Positions 7,087-14,256 of a DNA stretch of 14,256 nucleotides are shown piece by piece. The stretch comes from JBDREF01 sp043820045 (GTDB lineage: Bacteria > Planctomycetota > Phycisphaerae > Sedimentisphaerales > Anaerobacaceae). The stretch is from NCBI GenBank assembly GCA_043820045.1, contig JBDREF010000125.1, positions 1-14,256 on the forward strand. The letters are read 5' to 3'. Both the position numbers and the translations under genes were made by a program. Position 1 is the stretch's first letter. Every line of letters begins with the position of its first letter. Under the pieces are notes generated by a model that saw only the letters and a program-made list of their open reading frames with translations, searched no databases and was not told where the DNA came from.

Positions 7087-7281
7087 ATGCAACTGACGCC
7101 GGAACAAGACTGCAGGGTCAAAGCAATCATGGCGGAGACGGACTTCCCGTAAGCAGCTCGCGAAACCGGACACATCAAGGAAGGTATCTTGTGGATTCTC
7201 GAAGGGCAGGACTATCCTCGCCTGCGGTGGGAACTGAGAACTGATTTGTGCCTATTTGTCTTGCGTCAGAAGTGTACTTGA
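7087..7281 (+). pseudogene. Broken frame with in-frame stop, unknown family
   Basis: ATG 7087 begins a 21-codon reading (MQLTPEQDCRVKAIMAETDF and one proline) ended by TAA at 7150-7152. The same frame then continues for 42 codons to TGA at 7279-7281, and this part also reads like protein (for example HIKEGILWILEGQDYPRLRW). A weak AAAGAG lies upstream of the ATG. The opening resembles the N-terminus of small hypothetical proteins I loosely associate with Planctomycetota, but I cannot name them. The simplest reading is a degraded small gene; alternatively the first 21 codons are chance. It ends just before the 304-residue gene and overlaps that gene's possible GTG start at 7248. Confidence 0.33.
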
Positions 7282-7298
7282 CCGTACGGTTACGAACA

Positions 7299-8213
7299 AT
7301 GCATCAATTCACAAAGCTACTAATGTCCTTCGAAACCTATTGTGCGATGGTTGCCGAAGAAGAATTTGAGAAATCAGTTGAGGAACTGATTGGCAAGGAG
7401 AATACTCGCATTGAAGGCAGGGCGCTCTTCAAGCGATATTTGGAGAGATGCAAAGACCTGGCAAGAAGTGACCATGTTTGCAGTAGGTATGGCCCGAACC
7501 TTGAGGTGCTTGTAAAACGTGGGACAAGAGGCACCCCCCCTGCAGAAGAGGAACTGGAAGAAGCGAAATTGGACATGGCCATAATAGAATTCTATAGACA
7601 CGTGGTCGGTCCACACGCCGTGGGCGGTCTTTCCCCAGGAGTTACATATCCAGATTGGCAAAGTGCCATTGTAGGTAGTTTTGAGACAAAAGAAAGGTAT
7701 CTCCAGGCGATAGGGCTGATCACGAAGGCTCACAAGAACATACTGAGGAGCAAAAGAGGCCTCGATAGTTATTTGAACGTGTTTCTAAAGATGATTGATG
7801 CCTGCGAGCGCGCCAGGGAACGCATGTTTGACTCGGCCCTTATAGTAGGCAGATACAATATTAGCTCTGAGTTGTGGGAACAAGAAGCCAGTGAATTCAA
7901 ATTGACAAGAAAAGCGGAACTGAACAGGGCTCTTGGAGATCCGACCCGTATAGCTGGTTTTGTTTATATCAACAGAGAAGGGGATTTGGTTCATTCCTAT
8001 CGCTTTGCCTCGATTGTTGAGAATTCAATAGGGGAGACAATAACTTCAGAGGCAGGAGACTTGAGCCCAGTATTGCTGGTGCCGCACACATTTACAAAAC
8101 ATTTGGGCATTCCTGTTGCTGTTGCGCTGGTCTATTTCGGAAACCAACAGCAGCGCAAGCTCACAGTATTGTTTCAGTCAAAATCAAGTTCTGAGGAACC
8201 AGATAATACATAA
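7299..8213 (+). CDS. Hypothetical protein, 304 aa, unrecognised
   Basis: The frame is open from 7245 to TAA at 8211-8213; possible starts are GTG 7248, ATG 7299 and ATG 7323. None has a clear Shine-Dalgarno, and 7299 is chosen as the first ATG. The first 195 or so residues look largely alpha-helical and charged (EEEFEKSVEELIGKEN, EEELEEAKLDMAIIEFYRHV), without membrane segments or signal peptide. The last 100 residues look more beta-rich (RIAGFVYINREGDLVHSYRF; IPVAVALVYFGNQQ). The tail is Ser/Glu/Asp-rich. I find no catalytic signature and cannot name a family. It is on the opposite strand from the degradation genes, and its coding sequence is visibly more A/T-rich than GH2 or LamG, which suggests acquisition by transfer. 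The coherent length and composition support a real gene. Confidence 0.7.
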   Translation: MHQFTKLLMSFETYCAMVAEEEFEKSVEELIGKENTRIEGRALFKRYLERCKDLARSDHVCSRYGPNLEVLVKRGTRGTPPAEEELEEAKLDMAIIEFYRHVVGPHAVGGLSPGVTYPDWQSAIVGSFETKERYLQAIGLITKAHKNILRSKRGLDSYLNVFLKMIDACERARERMFDSALIVGRYNISSELWEQEASEFKLTRKAELNRALGDPTRIAGFVYINREGDLVHSYRFASIVENSIGETITSEAGDLSPVLLVPHTFTKHLGIPVAVALVYFGNQQQRKLTVLFQSKSSSEEPDNT

Positions 8214-8314
8214 ACTCTGTCCACAGCGTACAAGATCATCGGATCGGAAGCGGCGGGTGCGGGTCAAAGCTCAGCACAAATTGAAGTGAAGACACAGTCC
8301 ACTGGAGGTTCCTC

Positions 8315-8479
8315 CTATCTCCGCGTATCCAGCCGCTCTTCAATCCGCTGGATACGTTCTTCCAGGTCCACCAGCTCTCGGCACTTGAGGAAGTGGCTGA
8401 TTAAATTGTTAGCCGTCAGACGCTTGACCGGCTCGTCTTTGGCATCCCGCAGCCCCCACGAGCGTTGAACAAACGGGGC
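8315..8479 (-). pseudogene. C-terminal remnant of an unknown gene, no start codon
   Basis: Fifty-four codons are open between a TAG at 8480-8482 and a TAG at 8315-8317. The reading is strongly protein-like: WGLRDAKDEPVKRLTANN, then LISHFLKCRELVDLEERI, then a charged helical tail. It contains no ATG; the only conventional start is a GTG that would leave about 18 residues. It therefore looks like the tail of a protein that ended in a leucine-rich coiled coil, the front being lost. I cannot name the parent family. A trace of past insertion or deletion at this site is the likely explanation. Confidence 0.4.
8324..8356. repeat. 10-bp perfect inverted repeat
   Basis: CGTATCCAGC (8324-8333) and GCTGGATACG (8347-8356) are exact reverse complements with a 13-nt loop. 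On the plus strand TTCTTCC follows, so it could act as a poor terminator for the 304-residue gene about 110 nt upstream. It also lies within the coding remnant, where repetitive Arg-Ile-Glu codons may have produced it. Confidence 0.4.
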
Positions 8480-8507
8480 CTATACCGAATGAATCAGCAC
8501 AGGCCCC
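8467..8507 (-). terminator. Probable terminator of the LamG gene
   Basis: On the minus strand GGGGCCT (8507-8501) pairs with AGGCCCC (8481-8475) over a 19-nt loop, followed by GTTTGTTC. It lies 66 nt past the LamG stop codon. Stem and position fit an intrinsic terminator; the T-tract is weak. Confidence 0.42.
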
Positions 8508-8572
8508 ATATTGGTGCAAACCTATCATATCAGCAGTTCAATTGCCTGCTCCCTTCATAGTCTCTTCAAAAC

Positions 8573-10705
8573 CTACCGGATTAGCCGAATGTCGTCAAAG
8601 TACATCTGCCCTGTTCCGCCGGCGGCAGGGCTGCCCTTGGTGCCAAAGCCAATGGTTATGGTATTGACATTCACAAGGTTCACGCCCTGGTCGGCAACCG
8701 GCTGCAGGTCGATTACCCACTGGTTCCATCCGCCTTTCTGCGTGGCCGCAGGATCATCATGGTAAACAACCGCTGTTCCGTTGAGTGCGACGAACATCCG
8801 CTCGGCGGAGTTAGCCGAGGCGCCGCGGAACCACAGTGACAGCTTCGTGACACCTTCCTCGGTCCAGTCACGCGGAGAGACCAGCGTCAGCGTAGCCTCG
8901 GAGGTCTTGAGGTTGTTGTTATAGCGATAAACCATCGCCTGAGAGCCGCCGTGAACGACAGTCTGCTCGGCGTAAGGGGGAAGGTCGTTGCCGACGAGAG
9001 CACCATTGTCCGTAGTTCCGAAGCCATCAATCCACTTATCGAATATCCTGTTGCTGTTGGGGTCTGGTGGGTCGATATCGTTGTAGGACTCGAAGTCATC
9101 CACCAGGATGAAGTCGGCCGTCGTGAAACTCCAGACAAGACCCTTCACCGGACCCGCATTGTAGACTGCATCGACTCGCCAATAGTAGTCGCTCTGCCAT
9201 ACGAGTTTCCCGGGGTCGTAGCTCTCGGAGCCTACGGCCCTGTTGCCTTTGTACTCCGGCGAAGCAGTCGTTGCATTCCTCACGGCGTTTTTGTCAGTTC
9301 CGAAGTAAACATCGTGTGAGATGGCGGTAGTCCCCGGCGTCCAGTTGAGCTTCGCATTTATCTGTACATCCGCAGCACCGTTGGCCGGCTGAGGATTGCC
9401 CGCAGCGCCGGGGGTTGTGAAGCTCCAGACGTCGCCTTTGTATGTAGCCAGAGCATCAAACTCATCGACCCGCCAGTAGTAAACCGTTTCCAGTTCGAGA
9501 GGGGCGGCGGGAGTATACTTTGCAGTCCCCTGGGGCAAGCCTCCGGCAGCGTTGTTTACGCCATCGTAATCGGTGCCGATATAAACTGTGTGCAACTTGG
9601 CGCCGAAGCCCGGCGTCCAGCTAAATTCTATCCCGGGATCAATAAACTCAGCGCCATCAGCCGGGTCGGGGTTATAAGCGGTCTTGGGTGGAATCGAAAA
9701 GCTCCAGACGTCGCCCTTCCAAGGGCTGTTTGGCTCAGCATCATTGACCTCGTCGATTCGCCAATAGTAGGTCGTACCGGGAGCAAGGCCGTCCGGGTAG
9801 GTGAATCCCGGGAAGCCTGCCGTAAACATTGTAGAGGTCTGGTTGCCTCGGAACGTATCACCGGTACTGTTGTTTACATCGTCGAAATTATCGCCCAGAT
9901 AAACATCGTGGGAGACCGCAAAATCTCCCGCGTTCCACCTGAGGATAACCCACGTTTCCGGATGAAAGGCACCGTCGGACGGGTCGGGGCTCCGGGCAAA
10001 CGGATATGCTGCGCCGCTTCCTTCCATAGCCGACAGAAGCTCGTCCTCCGTCAGGCCATGGTTGTAGAGCCGCACGTCGTCAATCATTCCCATGAAATAG
10101 CCCGCCGGTTCCCCACGGCCGATGCGAAGTTCATTGTCGCTTTCATTGAGTTGCCCGGAGACGTCCATCGCAACATCCAACTGGCCATCCACATAGATGA
10201 TCGCCTGGGCGCCATCATACGTTACGGCAATGTGGACCCATTCGTTGGTGGCCAGCACCTTTGTCCCCTGCAATAAGCTCTCGCCCGCAGACGTGTTGAG
10301 GTAAACCCGCACCGTGTCCGGCTGCACGCGGATCATGTAAATAGAACCTGTTCCAGTATCTGCTATCTTTCGGACAACGTGGTTTGCTCCCGGCCAGTCT
10401 TCACCATTGACCCAGGCGGCCATGCTCACCTGGTCCCCGTTAATATCGAGACTCTCCGAGTCAGGTGCGGCAAGGTAATCGGAACTGCCGTTGAACCTTA
10501 TCGCGCCACCCAATTTTCCACTCTGCACCCACACAGGAGCGCCCTCGAACTGCGCATCGTTCCCGTTGCCGCTCGAGTCAAAAGCCGTAGTCCCGGAGCC
10601 TTCATCCAGGCGCCACCAACCCACAAGCTCAGCGTCTGCGTTGCCCGTAAGCGCAAGACCCAACGCCATGGCCAAAGATATCGACAACAATGATTTCATG
10701 CTCAT
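8573..10705 (-). CDS. Secreted LamG-domain protein with three Fn3-like repeats
   Basis: This 710-residue protein starts at ATG 10705 with AAGGA eight bases upstream. Residues 1-25 are a Sec signal peptide (cleavage after ADA). A LamG/concanavalin-like domain spans about 27-225: it opens with the common LVGWWRLDEGSGTTAFDSSG and includes FNGSSDYL and the EWVHIAVTYDG strand. Three Fn3-like repeats follow (about 234-338, 342-432, 436-530). Each has a Pro-Asp/Gly-Ala opening, a SHDVYLG- or HTVYIGT-like strand, YYWR[IV]D (313-318, 409-414, 507-512) and a closing WSF. The last part (about 533-710) opens with ILVDDFESYND and ends FDDIRLIR, resembling a carbohydrate-binding jelly roll. No catalytic domain, dockerin, PEP-CTERM or LPXTG is seen. 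The likely role is binding carbohydrate at or outside the cell surface. Proteins of this layout are abundant in Sedimentisphaerales-type planctomycetes. Confidence 0.9.
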   Translation of the reverse strand: MSMKSLLSISLAMALGLALTGNADAELVGWWRLDEGSGTTAFDSSGNGNDAQFEGAPVWVQSGKLGGAIRFNGSSDYLAAPDSESLDINGDQVSMAAWVNGEDWPGANHVVRKIADTGTGSIYMIRVQPDTVRVYLNTSAGESLLQGTKVLATNEWVHIAVTYDGAQAIIYVDGQLDVAMDVSGQLNESDNELRIGRGEPAGYFMGMIDDVRLYNHGLTEDELLSAMEGSGAAYPFARSPDPSDGAFHPETWVILRWNAGDFAVSHDVYLGDNFDDVNNSTGDTFRGNQTSTMFTAGFPGFTYPDGLAPGTTYYWRIDEVNDAEPNSPWKGDVWSFSIPPKTAYNPDPADGAEFIDPGIEFSWTPGFGAKLHTVYIGTDYDGVNNAAGGLPQGTAKYTPAAPLELETVYYWRVDEFDALATYKGDVWSFTTPGAAGNPQPANGAADVQINAKLNWTPGTTAISHDVYFGTDKNAVRNATTASPEYKGNRAVGSESYDPGKLVWQSDYYWRVDAVYNAGPVKGLVWSFTTADFILVDDFESYNDIDPPDPNSNRIFDKWIDGFGTTDNGALVGNDLPPYAEQTVVHGGSQAMVYRYNNNLKTSEATLTLVSPRDWTEEGVTKLSLWFRGASANSAERMFVALNGTAVVYHDDPAATQKGGWNQWVIDLQPVADQGVNLVNVNTITIGFGTKGSPAAGGTGQMYFDDIRLIR

Positions 10706-10730
10706 AGCAGAGTTCCTTCCAAGAAAGTTT

Positions 10731-10758
10731 ACGATAATGTGACCGAAGATAGTGTCAA
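10731..10758 (-). promoter_or_regulatory. Possible second promoter of the LamG gene
   Basis: On the minus strand TTGACA (10758-10753) is a perfect -35 box, and TATCGT (10736-10731) a four-of-six -10 box with 16-bp spacing. It lies within the leader of the upstream promoter and would give a leader of about 20 nt. Confidence 0.3.
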
Positions 10759-10881
10759 ATTCTGAGTGCGTCTACTGAGGATATTTCCATACGGTCTGAC
10801 ACGCCTCCTTCCTTTGAGAGCCCTAAAAACAAGCAGAATCCTGCCCAGATGACCTCAGTTCCACGGATTCCATCTGACTTT

Positions 10882-10911
10882 ACTATACCAGATCAGCCGC
10901 CTTCCCGTCAA
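10882..10911 (-). promoter_or_regulatory. Sigma70-like promoter of the LamG gene
   Basis: On the minus strand TTGACG (10911-10906) and TATAGT (10887-10882) each match the consensus at five of six positions, with an 18-bp spacer. Transcription would start near 10875 and leave a leader of about 170 nt before the LamG ATG. This indicates that the LamG gene is transcribed separately from the gene at 11041-12732. Confidence 0.62.
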
Positions 10912-11040
10912 GAAGAATCTCTGCACAACTCGAGATGCCGGGATACTGCGATTTCATTCTACAAGCTCCTCACAGTCCCCGCTTCTGCCCATCGGCGAGG
11001 CTCGAATTCGTGATATCTCGATCGGGCAGTGCGGTTTTCA
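10912..11040. other. Gap after the Fn3/TIM gene with an imperfect hairpin
   Basis: An imperfect inverted repeat pairs 10985-10994 (CTGCCCATCG) with 11019-11029 (CGATCGGGCAG, one bulged base). It follows the minus-strand gene ending at 11041 and might end its transcript, but no T-run follows. Nothing else is seen here. Confidence 0.35.
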
Positions 11041-12732
11041 TTACTTGTGTGAATTACTCCATATCTTCTTGATCGTCTCTTCCTGAGAATATCCGATGGG
11101 ACAATTCGAACTTCGGGTGTTGGCCCGATAGTTGCCGAACGTGTCGTTCGGACATGATATCATCCGGCTCACCGGCATTTGCAGGTGCCCGTTAGGATCG
11201 GTTTCCTTGATCCAGTTGTAGGCATAGACGAGCCATTGGTTCCTATATTCTTCGTTCTGCAAGGAAAACCAGGAGATCTCATCCCAGCCCCAGACAAAAA
11301 TCGACCTTGTATCTGCAACGTTGGGCGTTCGGCTGCGGCCGAAATTGTCGAATTCGACAAGGTACGGCAGGCTTTGGCAGCTCCAGCCGCTCGGCGAAAT
11401 ACAACCCTTGCTTCTTCTATAGATGGCGTCTAAGTGATTTACCTGCAACTGTGCCTCATGGGGCTTCTCCGGGATTGCCTTGATGCGCATCGGAAACGAG
11501 TTGAAATCCAGAAGGCTGACGCCGCCAACGATCATGCCCCCCGTAGGCACGTGCGCATCCAGCAGCACTATCTTACGGCGGGCGTGGGTCTTCGCATACG
11601 CACGGATTCTCGCAACGAGGCGAGACCATTCCTTCAAGTCCGGATCGGCCATGCCGATTAGGCCCACCTGACCCAGGTGAAGAGCCTCGCAGCCGAGGTC
11701 GATGTATGAGCCCGCCAGGTAGTAAAACCACAGTTGCGTTTCCGGCCGGGTGACATCGGGCACGCTGGCCCTGCCCCAGTGATTGACCAGCTTGCCGTCT
11801 TTGTTGAGCATCGCTTCGTGGGAGAACGTCCTGTCCTCGATGGGGAGTCCGAGGTCCGTGAATACCCAGGACGGAATCTTCACGCGGTTGACCTCTCTGC
11901 TGATCGTTTCAAACAGACATCCCTGGAAGATGACGTCCGGGTCGAATGCATGAACCTCATCGATCAACGCTTTCGCGTCCGTCCAGAAGTTAGGATCGTT
12001 CAAGCGGCCCTCTCCGTTCCAGCGGTAGATCGCGCGGCCGATGAACTTGGCCCCGATACTGTGGATCAGACGCACGTCGTCGTCTCGGTAGAGATATTCC
12101 CGATTGCCTTCGGGCTTGCCCGTGACCAGGAAATAAGCCATAGTCACGGAGCGGTCCAGATAGTCCTCCAGCACCTCCCGCGAGATGGTCCCCTCGAAAT
12201 GATACCTATCCGACCGTGGAGCCACCTGTCCGGGTTGGGTTTGTGGAGAAATTTCTTTCGGCCGCGATGGCTCCGACGCGAGTCCCACACTGTTCACGGT
12301 GATGACGGCATAGGTGTGTGTCTCGGCGGCCTTAGCCGAAACATCCATGTATTGCATCTGCGGCAGGGGTTGCGCCGGCGTATCGTGATAGGTCATGGAT
12401 TGGAACAAGGGGCGTCCGAATTTGCCTATGGGCGTTTGGGGCACTCTCGCCAGTTCCTGCCCATCTCGCAACACAAGAAAGCAGCGGATACCGCTCTCGA
12501 AATCCGCGTCGGTGCTCCAGGTGATTTCCGTTCCCCGATCTTCCTTGGACGTGACCTTCACATCATACGGAGCCGGCGGCGGTGTCGTCCCGGCAGTACC
12601 GAATATGCAAATGATCAAGGATGCCCATAAGGTGAGTCCCGTTCGCGCTGCGAATCGCCAACCCGCCGGGTTCTCCGTAGCCTGAGGGTCTTCCTGTTCA
12701 ATAGCCTTTATGATAAGACTCACCGTGTTCAT
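11041..12732 (-). CDS. Membrane-anchored protein: Fn3-like domain plus putative TIM-barrel
   Basis: This 563-residue protein starts at ATG 12732 behind GAGGGG at ideal spacing. A hydrophilic N-terminus of about 28 residues precedes one hydrophobic helix (29-47, GLTLWASLIICIFGTAG), so it is either anchored in the membrane or carries a long signal peptide. An Fn3-like domain follows (about 53-165; APYDVKV, TEITWS, TYAVITVNSVG). The rest (about 178-560) alternates strands and helices rich in aromatic and acidic residues, as in a TIM barrel: DDVRLIHSIGAKFIGRAIYR, FDPDVIFQGCLFE, DLGCEALHLGQVG, RKIVLLDAHVPTGG and WGWDEISWF. E275, E349, E460 and D484/E485 are possible catalytic acids, but I do not recognise a glycoside hydrolase family and its activity is open. 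Its neighbours suggest carbohydrate processing. It lies 282 nt after the oxidoreductase and is followed by a separate LamG promoter. Confidence 0.82.
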   Translation of the reverse strand: MNTVSLIIKAIEQEDPQATENPAGWRFAARTGLTLWASLIICIFGTAGTTPPPAPYDVKVTSKEDRGTEITWSTDADFESGIRCFLVLRDGQELARVPQTPIGKFGRPLFQSMTYHDTPAQPLPQMQYMDVSAKAAETHTYAVITVNSVGLASEPSRPKEISPQTQPGQVAPRSDRYHFEGTISREVLEDYLDRSVTMAYFLVTGKPEGNREYLYRDDDVRLIHSIGAKFIGRAIYRWNGEGRLNDPNFWTDAKALIDEVHAFDPDVIFQGCLFETISREVNRVKIPSWVFTDLGLPIEDRTFSHEAMLNKDGKLVNHWGRASVPDVTRPETQLWFYYLAGSYIDLGCEALHLGQVGLIGMADPDLKEWSRLVARIRAYAKTHARRKIVLLDAHVPTGGMIVGGVSLLDFNSFPMRIKAIPEKPHEAQLQVNHLDAIYRRSKGCISPSGWSCQSLPYLVEFDNFGRSRTPNVADTRSIFVWGWDEISWFSLQNEEYRNQWLVYAYNWIKETDPNGHLQMPVSRMISCPNDTFGNYRANTRSSNCPIGYSQEETIKKIWSNSHK

Positions 12733-13014
12733 TCTGTCCCCTCACATTGGCCATGCACATAATGTTACCCAACCCGACAATTCTATGATAACAGATGGAC
12801 CATTGTGAGGACAGGGGAAAACCGCAATGTGTGCTTCATGGAGACGTTCACCTATGAAGAACTCAAAGTCAAATACTAAAATCCCTGTTGCCACAAAGAA
12901 TTCTTCTTTGAGGCATCCGCGTTGCGACGCATCAGCGGTAGTCACTCACTAATTGGCGCCAGTCATTAATACACTAAGAGTTTTTCTGTCGGGCAAAAAC
13001 TGTCCGCAGAATGG
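12733..13014. other. Gap between oxidoreductase and Fn3/TIM gene
   Basis: AGTTTTT (12979-12985) and AAAAACT (12995-13001) form a perfect 7-bp inverted repeat with a 9-nt loop just past the oxidoreductase stop. It could be a weak terminator or an operator. A 67-codon minus frame (12742-12945) has no convincing ribosome site. No clear promoter for the downstream gene is seen. Confidence 0.4.
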
Positions 13015-14256
13015 TCAGACAAACTTTGTTTTTCCCGGCATCGACATGGGCCTGATAGGCAAGTCCATGTTCCAGGTCAAGTTGTCGTGGACGAGTTTTT
13101 CCTGGGAATTCATGGCCTGGTCCCAGGTAATCTCTTTTCCTGTGTATGCGGCCATGCGTCCCATGAGGGCCATGAGCGTGCTGTGGGCCATCCAGACGCC
13201 GTCATTGATGGGCTCGCCCTTACGGATGGATGCGAACAATTCATCATGCTCGACCTGATACATGTCGGCCTTGCGACCGCTATAGCGCCAAGACTCCTTG
13301 CCCGTGATGATGGGGTCATTCCAGCCCTTGATGGTGCCCACACCGTCGGCGCCCATCAGGTAGTCCGAGTTGTCACTGTAGCAACCGCTGATCTGACGCT
13401 GTGCCATGAACGCGCGAACGCCGTCCGGGAATTCGTAGAAGACGTCGATGTGGTCGAAGATATTGCCTTCGTTGTTTGGGAATTGGCGGCCGCCGGTTGC
13501 CACCGCCTTGAGAGGCAGGACTCCATTCATCGCCCAGGCAATCTTGTCCACGCTGTGACATGCTTGTTCCACCAGCCCATCCCCGGAAAGCCAGGTGAAG
13601 TTATACCAGTTGCGGAGCTGCCATTCAACGTCGGTCACGCCGGCGGGACGACTGCTGGCCGGGGGCATGGATTTCACCGGTCCGGTCAGATAGGTGGCAT
13701 AGACGGCACGCACGGAGCCGATGGCACCCTGGTGTACTTGCTGGTAGAATGCGCGGCGCGCCGGATGATACCGCCAACAGAAGCCGGCCACCAGAGCCAG
13801 GTTCTTCTGCTTGGCTTTGGCGGCGGATTCGAGGACGGAACGCACGCCCGGAGCATCGGTGGCCATGGGTTTCTCGCAGAAGATATGCTTGCCGGCCTCC
13901 ACTGCCGCTCGCAGATGCTGCGGCCGGAAACCAGGGGGTGTGGCCAGGAGAACCACATCAACGCCGCTATCGATCACTTTCTGGTAAGCGTCCAGGCCCA
14001 CGAAGCACGCATTGTCGGGGACCTTTACGCGGCTGCCGAATTCATCGTTGCCCGCGAGGTTCTTACGGCTGCTCTGCAGGCGATCATCGAAGGCGTCGCC
14101 CATGGCTGTCAGGACCACGTTTTCACCGGTTGTCAGGGCTTGCGCAGCAGCACCGGAACCGCGGCCCCCGCAGCCTACCAGTCCGATGCGGATTCGGTCG
14201 TTGCTTGCCCCGTATGCGTGCGTGGCAACTGAAAATCCTGCCAGGGCGGTGACTTT
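13015..14256 (-). CDS. Secreted Gfo/Idh/MocA-family oxidoreductase (5' end outside window)
   Basis: The frame is open from the right edge to TGA at 13015-13017, giving 413 residues. The first in-window GTG (14118) is not the start, because conserved sequence lies before it. Residues 1-17 of the visible part (ALAGFSVATHAYGA) look like the end of a signal peptide, probably Tat as usual for planctomycete members. The Rossmann fold follows with RIGLVGCGGRGSG (G28-x-G30-x-x-G33) for NAD(P). EKP at 128-130 is the family signature, with K129 the usual catalytic lysine. The region around GLVEQACHSVDKIAW holds H234, the likely catalytic histidine. Family members oxidise or reduce sugars and sugar derivatives; the substrate here is unknown. 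The C-terminal part (YTGKEITWDQAMNSQE) is typical of planctomycete paralogs. It may belong to an operon that begins outside the window. Confidence 0.92.
   Translation of the reverse strand, partial: KVTALAGFSVATHAYGASNDRIRIGLVGCGGRGSGAAAQALTTGENVVLTAMGDAFDDRLQSSRKNLAGNDEFGSRVKVPDNACFVGLDAYQKVIDSGVDVVLLATPPGFRPQHLRAAVEAGKHIFCEKPMATDAPGVRSVLESAAKAKQKNLALVAGFCWRYHPARRAFYQQVHQGAIGSVRAVYATYLTGPVKSMPPASSRPAGVTDVEWQLRNWYNFTWLSGDGLVEQACHSVDKIAWAMNGVLPLKAVATGGRQFPNNEGNIFDHIDVFYEFPDGVRAFMAQRQISGCYSDNSDYLMGADGVGTIKGWNDPIITGKESWRYSGRKADMYQVEHDELFASIRKGEPINDGVWMAHSTLMALMGRMAAYTGKEITWDQAMNSQEKLVHDNLTWNMDLPIRPMSMPGKTKFV

Larger units (their letters stand above)
8214..8572. other. Convergent gap holding a coding remnant and hairpins
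   Basis: This stretch lies between the plus-strand 304-residue gene and the minus-strand LamG gene. It contains a headless coding remnant, a 10-bp inverted repeat, a 12-bp palindrome GGAGGTTCCTCC (8304-8315) and a 7-bp inverted repeat near 8475-8507. No complete gene is seen. Positions 8214-8300 hold short open stretches on both strands without good starts. Confidence 0.5.

Noticed and set aside
6625..7173. 182-codon open frame on the minus strand
   Set aside because: It is Ser/Cys/Leu-rich and lies opposite to the coiled-coil gene, which has its own promoter and ribosome site; no domain pattern is seen.
8304..8315. GGAGGAACCTCC on the minus strand as a ribosome site
   Set aside because: The GTG that follows opens only 12 codons before a stop, so no gene is served; it is listed only as a palindrome.
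9590..10276. 228-codon open frame on the plus strand
   Set aside because: It is antisense to the LamG protein, whose repeats and domains are clear.
11734..12630. 298-codon open frame on the plus strand
   Set aside because: It is antisense to the Fn3/TIM gene, which has an excellent ribosome site, an anchor segment and sensible domains.
12742..12945. 67-codon minus frame ahead of the Fn3/TIM gene
   Set aside because: It lacks a clear ribosome site and has no recognisable motif; its stop near the next gene's start is not enough evidence.
13087..14232. 381-codon open frame on the plus strand
   Set aside because: It lies antisense to the well-supported Gfo/Idh/MocA oxidoreductase and has no family pattern; GC-rich coding sequence often opens the opposite strand.
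1..14256. CRISPR array, tRNA, rRNA, transposase or integrase
   Set aside because: No regularly spaced direct repeats, no tRNA-like cloverleaf and no transposase or recombinase motifs were found on reading both strands by eye.

Overview
The window looks like part of a Planctomycetota chromosome of the Phycisphaerae/Sedimentisphaerales kind, or a close PVC relative. This is judged from gene content only: a formylglycine sulfatase with a Tat-like leader, a secreted GH2 enzyme, a secreted Gfo/Idh/MocA oxidoreductase, and a LamG protein with Fn3-like repeats of the style abundant in that group. Nearly everything recognisable is on the minus strand, so transcription runs from right to left.

Right part (14256 to 8573, minus): a Gfo/Idh/MocA oxidoreductase whose start lies beyond the right edge (13015-14256); a membrane-anchored Fn3 plus probable TIM-barrel protein of unknown activity (11041-12732); and a secreted LamG/Fn3-like protein (8573-10705) with a strong sigma70-like promoter, a leader of about 170 nt and a plausible terminator.

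Middle part (about 8572 to 6163): a patchwork unlike its surroundings. It holds a headless coding remnant on the minus strand (8315-8479), an unrecognised 304-residue gene on the plus strand (7299-8213), a frame broken by an in-frame stop (7087-7281), a 59-residue coiled-coil gene with a near-consensus promoter (6818-6997), a possible small RNA with a CU-rich loop (about 6620-6692), and a 52-residue charged protein on the minus strand (6220-6378). I read this as an accessory insertion or a site of repeated gene turnover.

Left part (6378 to 915, minus): four genes with gaps of 57, 44 and 50 nt that look like one transcription unit: the 52-residue protein, a 197-residue protein made of three evenly spaced four-cysteine (zinc-ribbon-like) repeats, a sulfatase, and a GH2 enzyme with both catalytic glutamates and an extra C-terminal domain. 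A perfect 12-bp palindrome lies just before the sulfatase. Past a 363-bp gap, a membrane protein resembling DUF6057 runs off the left edge (1-551).

Taken together, the sulfatase, GH2, oxidoreductase and LamG proteins fit breakdown of a sulfated polysaccharide outside the cytoplasm: desulfation, glycosidic cleavage and sugar oxidation. The substrate cannot be read from the sequence. The most unusual features are the triple four-cysteine protein joined to the sulfatase-GH2 pair, the candidate small RNA, and the orphan genes of the middle part.
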